Shown here: positions 59,217 through 64,000 of the stretch, piece after piece
How the letters are laid out: every line of letters begins with the position of its first letter
Numbering within the stretch: the first letter of the stretch is position 1
Assembly: GCA_041398565.1 (NCBI GenBank)
Contig: JAWKUN010000004.1
Location: 434,001 to 498,000, forward strand
DNA: 64,000 bases
Direction of reading: 5' to 3'
DNA from: DATGPD01 sp041398565
GTDB lineage: Bacteria; Planctomycetota; UBA1135; UBA2386
Position numbers and translations under genes: made by a program
The notes under the pieces: generated by a model
Told to the model about the DNA's origin: nothing
Databases searched by the model: none
The model's input: only the letters and a program-made list of their open reading frames with translations

Positions 59217-61166
59217 TCAGTGGCTGGCCACCGAGCTGGTGGCGAGGAAACGCTCGACCACCGCACGCGCGTCGAGCCCCACCTCCGCCAGCATCTCCTC
59301 TCGGCTGCCGTGGTCCAGGAAGCGATCGGGGACGCCCATCAGCTGAATGCGCGCCCGGCACGGCCCCCCGGACGCCAGGGTCTCGAGCACCGCCGAGCCG
59401 AAGCCACCCGCCACGGCGTGGTCCTCGAGCGTGACGATCAGATCGTGCCGCTGCGCCAGCGCGACCACGCCAGCCTGGTCGATCGGCTTGACGAAGCGCG
59501 CGTTGACCACTTCGACGTCGATGCCGTGGCCCTCGAGGATGCGCGCCGCCTCGAGCGCGGTCTTGGCCATGTGTCCGCAAGCGAGGATGGCGCCGTCCTT
59601 GCCCTTGCGCAGCACTTCCATCTTGCCCAGCTCGATCTTGCTGGTCGGCAGGTTCCACCCCAACGCTCGCAAGTCTTCGGAGTCCGGAGCGACGCCGCGC
59701 GCGTAGCGGATACCGGTGGGTCCGTCGTGGGCCAGCGCGAAGTCCATCATCGCACGCAGCTCCGGCCCGTCCTTCGGCGCCATGAGCACGATGTTGGGCA
59801 TCGTGCGCAGGTAGGCGATGTCGTGCAGCCCGTTGTGCGTGCAACCGTCTTCGCCGGCGATGCCGGCGCGATCCATGCAGAACATGACCGGCACGTTCTG
59901 GATGAGGACCTCCTGGAACACCTGGTCGTAGGCGCGCTGCAAGAAGGTCGAGTAGATCGCCACGACCGGACGCGAGCCCGCCGTGGCCAACCCCGACGCG
60001 AACGCCACCGCGTGCTGCTCGGCGATCCCGGCATCGACGAAGCGCTCGGGGAACTTGTCGCGGTAGCGAAGCAGCCCCGTGCCATCGGGCATCGCGGCGG
60101 TGATGGCCACGACCCGCGGATCGCGCGCCGCCAGGTCCTCGACCGCTTCGCCGAACCAGTCGGTCCACGCGGCCGCGGTCCTCTTCGCCTTCGCGGGCAG
60201 AACCACCTGCGGCTCGGCCGGCACCGGCTTGGCCTTGGGCTTGGCCGCGTGCGCGCGGTCGTACCGCTCCTCGGAGCCGGGCACACCACGGCCCTTCTCG
60301 GTGCGCACGTGCAGGAGAACGACACCGTCGAGGTCCTTCACCCGACCCAGGACATCCAGCAGATCGGGCAGACTGTGCCCGTCGACCGGCCCGAAGTAGC
60401 GGCAGCCGAGTTCGTCGAAGACCGAACCGGGCGCCAGGATGTTGCGCAGGCTCTGCACGCCGGCGTCGAGCCGATCGTCCAGGTCCTTGCCGATCAGCGG
60501 AATCGACTGCAGCAGGTTGTGCAGGGTCCGTTTGGCCTGGTTGTAGAGCGGACCGGAGCGGATGCGGTTGAGGTGCCGCGACAGAGCCCCCACCGTCTGT
60601 GCGATCGACCAGCGGTTGTCGTTGAGGACGACGAGCAGTCGCTCGCCCTCGAGTCCGCCGGCGTGGTTCAGCGCCTCGAACGCCACACCGCAGCCCATCG
60701 CCGCGTCGCCGACCACGGCGACGACGTTGCGCTTGCGTCCCAGGAGGCGGTCGCCGACCGACACTCCCAGAGCGGCCGAGGCCGCTGTGCCAGCGTGCCC
60801 CATCAGATAGACGTCGTAGTCGGACTCGAAGCGGTTGGTGAAGCCAGACAGTCCGCCTTTCTGGCGGATGGTGTGGAAGCGCGCCTTGCGTCCGGTGAGC
60901 AGCTTGTGCGGGTATGCCTGATGCCCGACGTCGAAGATCAGGCGGTCGTCCTTGAAGTCGAACAGGTAGTGCAAGGCGATCGTGAGCTCGACCGCACCCA
61001 TGCCCGACCCGAGGTGGCCGCCCGTCCTCTGGATCGTGTAGAGGATCTTGGCGCGGAGTTCGGCCGCCAGCTCGGGCAGTTGTTCGGAAGAAAGACGCTT
61101 GAGCTCGACCGGCGTGTCGATGGCGTCCAAGAGGGGTGTGGCAGGCGATTGATCCGCGCGATCCAA
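59217..61166 (-). CDS. dxs: 1-deoxy-D-xylulose-5-phosphate synthase
   Basis: 649 residues. A thiamine-diphosphate enzyme that starts the MEP isoprenoid pathway (pyruvate + glyceraldehyde-3-P to DXP). Motifs: GGHLGSGMGAVELTIALHYLF, DVGHQAYPHK, FTNRFESDYD, VVGDAAMGCGVAFEALN (ThDP GDG..N motif), GPVDGHSLPDLLDVL, VDAGIAEQHAVAFASGLA and DRAGIAGEDGCTHNGLHD. The start is a TTG at 61166: it lies 2 nt after the ispA stop and has a GAGAGG Shine-Dalgarno 7 nt upstream. A longer frame lacks support. Confidence 0.95.
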   Translation of the reverse strand: MDRADQSPATPLLDAIDTPVELKRLSSEQLPELAAELRAKILYTIQRTGGHLGSGMGAVELTIALHYLFDFKDDRLIFDVGHQAYPHKLLTGRKARFHTIRQKGGLSGFTNRFESDYDVYLMGHAGTAASAALGVSVGDRLLGRKRNVVAVVGDAAMGCGVAFEALNHAGGLEGERLLVVLNDNRWSIAQTVGALSRHLNRIRSGPLYNQAKRTLHNLLQSIPLIGKDLDDRLDAGVQSLRNILAPGSVFDELGCRYFGPVDGHSLPDLLDVLGRVKDLDGVVLLHVRTEKGRGVPGSEERYDRAHAAKPKAKPVPAEPQVVLPAKAKRTAAAWTDWFGEAVEDLAARDPRVVAITAAMPDGTGLLRYRDKFPERFVDAGIAEQHAVAFASGLATAGSRPVVAIYSTFLQRAYDQVFQEVLIQNVPVMFCMDRAGIAGEDGCTHNGLHDIAYLRTMPNIVLMAPKDGPELRAMMDFALAHDGPTGIRYARGVAPDSEDLRALGWNLPTSKIELGKMEVLRKGKDGAILACGHMAKTALEAARILEGHGIDVEVVNARFVKPIDQAGVVALAQRHDLIVTLEDHAVAGGFGSAVLETLASGGPCRARIQLMGVPDRFLDHGSREEMLAEVGLDARAVVERFLATSSVASH

Positions 61167-61168
61167 AG

Positions 61169-62143
61169 CTAAGCCTCTCGGGAAACAGAGAACCAAGCAG
61201 CATCTTGCAACAGGCGGACAGCCGAATCCAGCCTGGCCTGGTCCGCCGACAGGGCCGTGCACGCTGCCGGTGCCATGGCCGCCGCGGCCTCGGCCAAACG
61301 CCGAGCCTCCGTACGGCCGGCAGCCACCCCGACCACCGAAGGGTAGGTCAGCTTGCCCGCGGCGGCGTCCTGCCCTGTGTTCTTGCCGAGCTGCGCCGCG
61401 GATCCCTCGACGTCGAGGCAGTCGTCGGCGATCTGGAAGGCGCGGCCGAGGAGCGCACCGTATTCGCGCAGCGCCGGCAGTGCCGCGAGGTCACCGCCAC
61501 CGGCCAGCGCGCCGACCTCGAGGGACGCGCGGATGAGGGCGCCGGTCTTGCGGTCGTGGATCCACTGCAGCGCCGGCAGGTTGGGCTCGACACGCCCGCG
61601 CTCGGCACGCATGTCGGCCTGCTGGCCGCCCACCATGCCCAACGCGCCGGCGGCCCGCGCCAGCGCTCGCACCGCTTCGCTGCCCCCTTCGGCCACCACT
61701 TCGAACGCCAAGGTCAGCAGGGCGTCGCCGGCGAGCACCGCCGTGGCCTCGTCGAACGCTCGGTGCACGGTCGGCCGACCCCGCCGCAGGTCGTCGTCGT
61801 CCATGCAAGGCAGATCGTCGTGCACCAGGCTGTAGGTGTGCAGCAGCTCCAGGGCCGCGGCCGGGCGCAGCGCACGGCCGCGGTCGCCGCCGGTGGCGGC
61901 ACACCCGATCAGGGCCAGCATCGGGCGCAGACGCTTGCCGCCGGGAAACAAGGCGTGCCGCATCGCCGCCGCAAGGTCGCGGGCGAGGACGGCGGGCCCG
62001 TCGCCGTCGGGCATCGGCACCATCGCCTGCAGCGCAGCCTCGACGTCGCCCGACTCACGTCGAGCGAAGGCGACGAACGCGTCCAGACCACCCCCCGGCA
62101 GGATGGAGTCGTCCGTGGACGGACTCGGGATCGGCGAGTTCAT
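61169..62143 (-). CDS. ispA: Polyprenyl diphosphate synthase (farnesyl/geranylgeranyl type)
   Basis: 324 residues. Condenses IPP with allylic diphosphates. First aspartate-rich motif in HDDLPCMDDDDLRRGRPT, preceded by GGKRLRPMLAL. The second motif is DDCLD in QIADDCLDVEG; GKNTGQDAAAGKLTYPSVVG is also typical. The CM insert between D residues in the first motif (DDLPCMDDDD) is typical of bacterial type II FPP/GGPP synthases. Chain length cannot be read reliably. Precedes dxs by 2 nt and overlaps the upstream membrane protein gene by 4 nt. Confidence 0.93.
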   Translation of the reverse strand: MNSPIPSPSTDDSILPGGGLDAFVAFARRESGDVEAALQAMVPMPDGDGPAVLARDLAAAMRHALFPGGKRLRPMLALIGCAATGGDRGRALRPAAALELLHTYSLVHDDLPCMDDDDLRRGRPTVHRAFDEATAVLAGDALLTLAFEVVAEGGSEAVRALARAAGALGMVGGQQADMRAERGRVEPNLPALQWIHDRKTGALIRASLEVGALAGGGDLAALPALREYGALLGRAFQIADDCLDVEGSAAQLGKNTGQDAAAGKLTYPSVVGVAAGRTEARRLAEAAAAMAPAACTALSADQARLDSAVRLLQDAAWFSVSREA

Positions 62144-63195
62144 CGCCGGAGAACCATACCGGTCAGCGTCCGCGCGGCCGCCTGCGGCGTGAGCCCTGGC
62201 AGCAGAATCCGTTGTCCGGGCTCACGCTCCGGCAACACGGTGTCGCCACCGGCGCGGTGGAACACGCCGCCGACGAGTTCGAGCTCGACGGTTCCCGCTG
62301 CGTCGTCGACCACCACCGCCAGGCGATCGACCTCCGCGACCTGGTCGAGCCGCTTGCCCTCGGCCTGCCCGAGCAGGAGCACGCCGTGGAAGCGCGCGTC
62401 TTGCAGACCTTCGATCTCGGTGATGCGGTAGCGGAGCGGAGTCGTCGCGCTCGACAGCAGACGGTTGAGGCGGTCGCGCCAGCTCTGTGCCGTGAACGGA
62501 TCGAGCTTGGCCTGCGGCTGCGCGGCCGGCTCGGGTCGCGCGTACTCGCCCGACGCGACCACCAGGAACGGCAGCCGCTCCTCGGCCATCGGCCCATCCA
62601 CGGCGAGCAGCACGATCGCTTCGCCGTCGTCGGGCAGATCCGCGGCGACACCGCCGCGCACGACGCTACCTTCGCGCAGGCGGATGGTGAGCGAGTTCGT
62701 GGTGCGGTCGAGGAGGAAGTCGACGCGCTCGGCCCGCCACAGGGTCGCGGCGCCGCTGGCGGCGTCCGGCAGTTCGAACAAGTCGACCCCGCGCATCTCC
62801 TTCTCGGCGATGGCGCGCACCGACAGGAAGCGCAGACCAGCGTGGCCGCTGCGCCGGAGCACGTCGTGGACCGCTTCGAGGGCGAGGCGCAGGCCCTCGG
62901 GCAGCGGCTGCGTCGCCGCCAGGAGCCTCTGCTCTTGCTCTTGGCGCGCCCTCTCCTCGGCAGCCACGCGTTGGCTCACCAGTTCGCGCACGCGCTCCTG
63001 TTGCGATACCTCGCCCGCCAGCCGCCGCTCCAACTCGTCGATCCGCTCCTGGCGCAGGCCGGCGAGCCGGCGGGCGCTGGCAGCCTGCAGCCGGGCGTGC
63101 TCGGCGGCCTGCGCCGCATACCAGGCGAACGTGAACAAACCCGCGACGACCGAGGCCCCGAGCGCCGGCGCCAGCCAGGACCCGATGCGACTCAT
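62140..63195 (-). CDS. Membrane-anchored coiled-coil protein of unknown function
   Basis: 351 residues. An N-terminal membrane helix (~8-28) is followed by a long coiled coil (~32-95, rich in E/R/Q/L) and then a ~250-residue mixed domain. That domain includes FLLDRTTNSLTIRLREGSVVRGG, LRYRITEIEGLQDARFHGVLLLG and VVDDAAGTVELELVGGVF. No known family is recognised. Its overlap with ispA is probably mere operon packing, as this occurs throughout the window; a link to isoprenoid use is unproven. Confidence 0.7.
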   Translation of the reverse strand: MSRIGSWLAPALGASVVAGLFTFAWYAAQAAEHARLQAASARRLAGLRQERIDELERRLAGEVSQQERVRELVSQRVAAEERARQEQEQRLLAATQPLPEGLRLALEAVHDVLRRSGHAGLRFLSVRAIAEKEMRGVDLFELPDAASGAATLWRAERVDFLLDRTTNSLTIRLREGSVVRGGVAADLPDDGEAIVLLAVDGPMAEERLPFLVVASGEYARPEPAAQPQAKLDPFTAQSWRDRLNRLLSSATTPLRYRITEIEGLQDARFHGVLLLGQAEGKRLDQVAEVDRLAVVVDDAAGTVELELVGGVFHRAGGDTVLPEREPGQRILLPGLTPQAAARTLTGMVLRR

Positions 63196-63235
63196 CGCGC
63201 GGTCGCCACGAAAGGTGCAGATCCGTGCAGCGCCA

Positions 63236-63997
63236 CTAACCGCCCCAGTTGTCGTCCTTGTGGTTGTTCCACCACTTCTCCCAATCCTGTGGCGAACGGA
63301 AGGTCTGGCCGGACAGCTTGGCGAGGGTGGTGTTCCAGGGATCGGCGATGGCGGCGTACGTGCGCTGGCGCGTCTGGGCGACGGGGTCGTCGAGTGACTC
63401 CGTCCGGGACTGGTTCTGGATCTCGACGAACCGCTTCAGGAGCTTCTTGACGATCTCGCGACGGATCTTGATGTCGGCCTTCTCGTAGTTGGCGAGCGCG
63501 CCGCCTGCCTTGGCCATGATCTGGTCCTCGGGATCGCGCAGGGCCGTGTCGAGGATGAAATCCCACGAACCGAGGTCCTGGGTCTGGCCGAGCGACGCGA
63601 TGAGGCGGCCGCGCAGCGGAATCCACTCGGACTTGCGGTAGCGGGAGTTGCCGAACGCATCCCGCAAGACCTTGGCCCCGGCCTTGCCCATGCGACTGAG
63701 CGCCACCGCCGACGCGTCGTAGAGCTCGAGCTTCTCCGGCTCGCGCTGCTTGGCGCGCAGGAACACGGCGCTCAGCGCCTTGATCACCGCCTGCTGGTCC
63801 TTGGAGTGCATGGTCTCGAAGCTCTGCACCCACTTGCTGAGGTAGGCGCGCGCCTCGAGGTCCTTGCTCATCTTCTTGTCGGCGACGAGCTCGTTGAAGG
63901 CGGAGACGTCCTTGGCGACCTGCGGGTCGGGCGCCTTCGGCGCGCCCTCCTCCTGTGCCGGCAGCCAGGCAGCCGCGACGAAGACCAGGCTCGACAT
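63236..63997 (-). CDS. Exported HEAT-like repeat protein (5' end possibly beyond window)
   Basis: At least 253 residues. The first visible Met (63997) lies at the window edge inside a hydrophobic stretch ending AAWLPAQEEG, so the true start and the full signal peptide are probably just outside. The rest is helical and repeat-like (AVIKALSAVFLRAKQ, VALSRMGKAGAKVL, SLGQTQDLGSWDFI, KAGGALANYEKADIK). It ends in a Trp/Asp/Asn-rich tail (WWNNHKDDNWGG). It resembles the HEAT part of the VWA protein at 27013-28566 in style. The function is unknown. Confidence 0.72.
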   Translation of the reverse strand: MSSLVFVAAAWLPAQEEGAPKAPDPQVAKDVSAFNELVADKKMSKDLEARAYLSKWVQSFETMHSKDQQAVIKALSAVFLRAKQREPEKLELYDASAVALSRMGKAGAKVLRDAFGNSRYRKSEWIPLRGRLIASLGQTQDLGSWDFILDTALRDPEDQIMAKAGGALANYEKADIKIRREIVKKLLKRFVEIQNQSRTESLDDPVAQTRQRTYAAIADPWNTTLAKLSGQTFRSPQDWEKWWNNHKDDNWGG

Positions 63998-64000
63998 CGA

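Overview
The window is 64 kb of very GC-rich (about 70% by eye), tightly packed bacterial chromosome. The gene content suggests a member of the Planctomycetota (PVC group). Pointers are a Minf_1886-family protein, a CT398-type coiled-coil zinc-ribbon protein, several secreted or lipid-anchored proteins, eukaryote-like Ser/Thr kinases with FHA and PP2C partners, and formylglycine-generating-enzyme-like (FGE/SUMF1) folds used outside sulfatase maturation. This is inference from families, not a 16S identification. No rRNA, tRNA, CRISPR array, insertion sequence, prophage or integrase was seen. The window looks like core chromosome rather than a mobile island.

Layout. 1-0.7 kb: end of an ATP-grasp enzyme. 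0.7-6.0 kb (minus): a divergent DnaA-family protein, tmk, holB, a Minf_1886 protein, trkA and a small coiled-coil protein. 6.2-12.5 kb: a small ECF-like sigma factor, a large TPR metalloprotease and secreted beta-rich proteins. 12.5-15.9 kb: a TruC-like pseudouridine synthase running into an oppositely oriented response regulator-phosphatase and its GAF histidine kinase. 16.2-20.4 kb (plus): a non-RD Ser/Thr kinase, a GarA-like FHA protein and a ClpA/ClpC-type unfoldase, apparently one signalling/proteolysis operon. 20.4-25.7 kb (minus): UbiA-type prenyltransferase, threonine aldolase, phosphohexomutase, SAM hydrolase, arginase and a possible 33-residue membrane peptide. 25.8-27.0 kb: an MFS transporter.

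27.0-54.7 kb: about 28 kb and 20 genes all on the minus strand. It contains a HEAT-VWA protein and a large membrane-anchored acidic/proline-repeat protein. An information-processing block follows in transcription order OmpA lipoprotein, FGE-like lipoprotein, rsmA, dnaG, rpoD, CT398-like protein, selB. Then come a membrane-anchored HTH protein, a HAMP histidine kinase, a lone gspF, a TPR-SGNH hydrolase, and a tight set of PP2C phosphatase, lipoprotein and a 1405-residue zinc-ribbon/kinase/FGE-like protein. An FtsQ-like POTRA protein and an 84-residue protein close the block.

55.0-58.2 kb (plus): a Ski2-like helicase overlapping an SGNH hydrolase. 58.3-64 kb (minus): nadK, dxs, a polyprenyl diphosphate synthase, a membrane coiled-coil protein and the 3' part of a HEAT-like protein. 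Co-transcription is indicated by many 1-4 nt ATGA/GTGA-type stop/start overlaps, which also fix several start codons.

Most interesting points: the kinase-FHA-Clp cassette, the kinase/lipoprotein/PP2C cassette, the DnaA-family protein with a rewritten DNA-recognition motif, a long inverted repeat between rsmA and dnaG, and a pseudouridine synthase that reads about 270 bp into an antisense gene.
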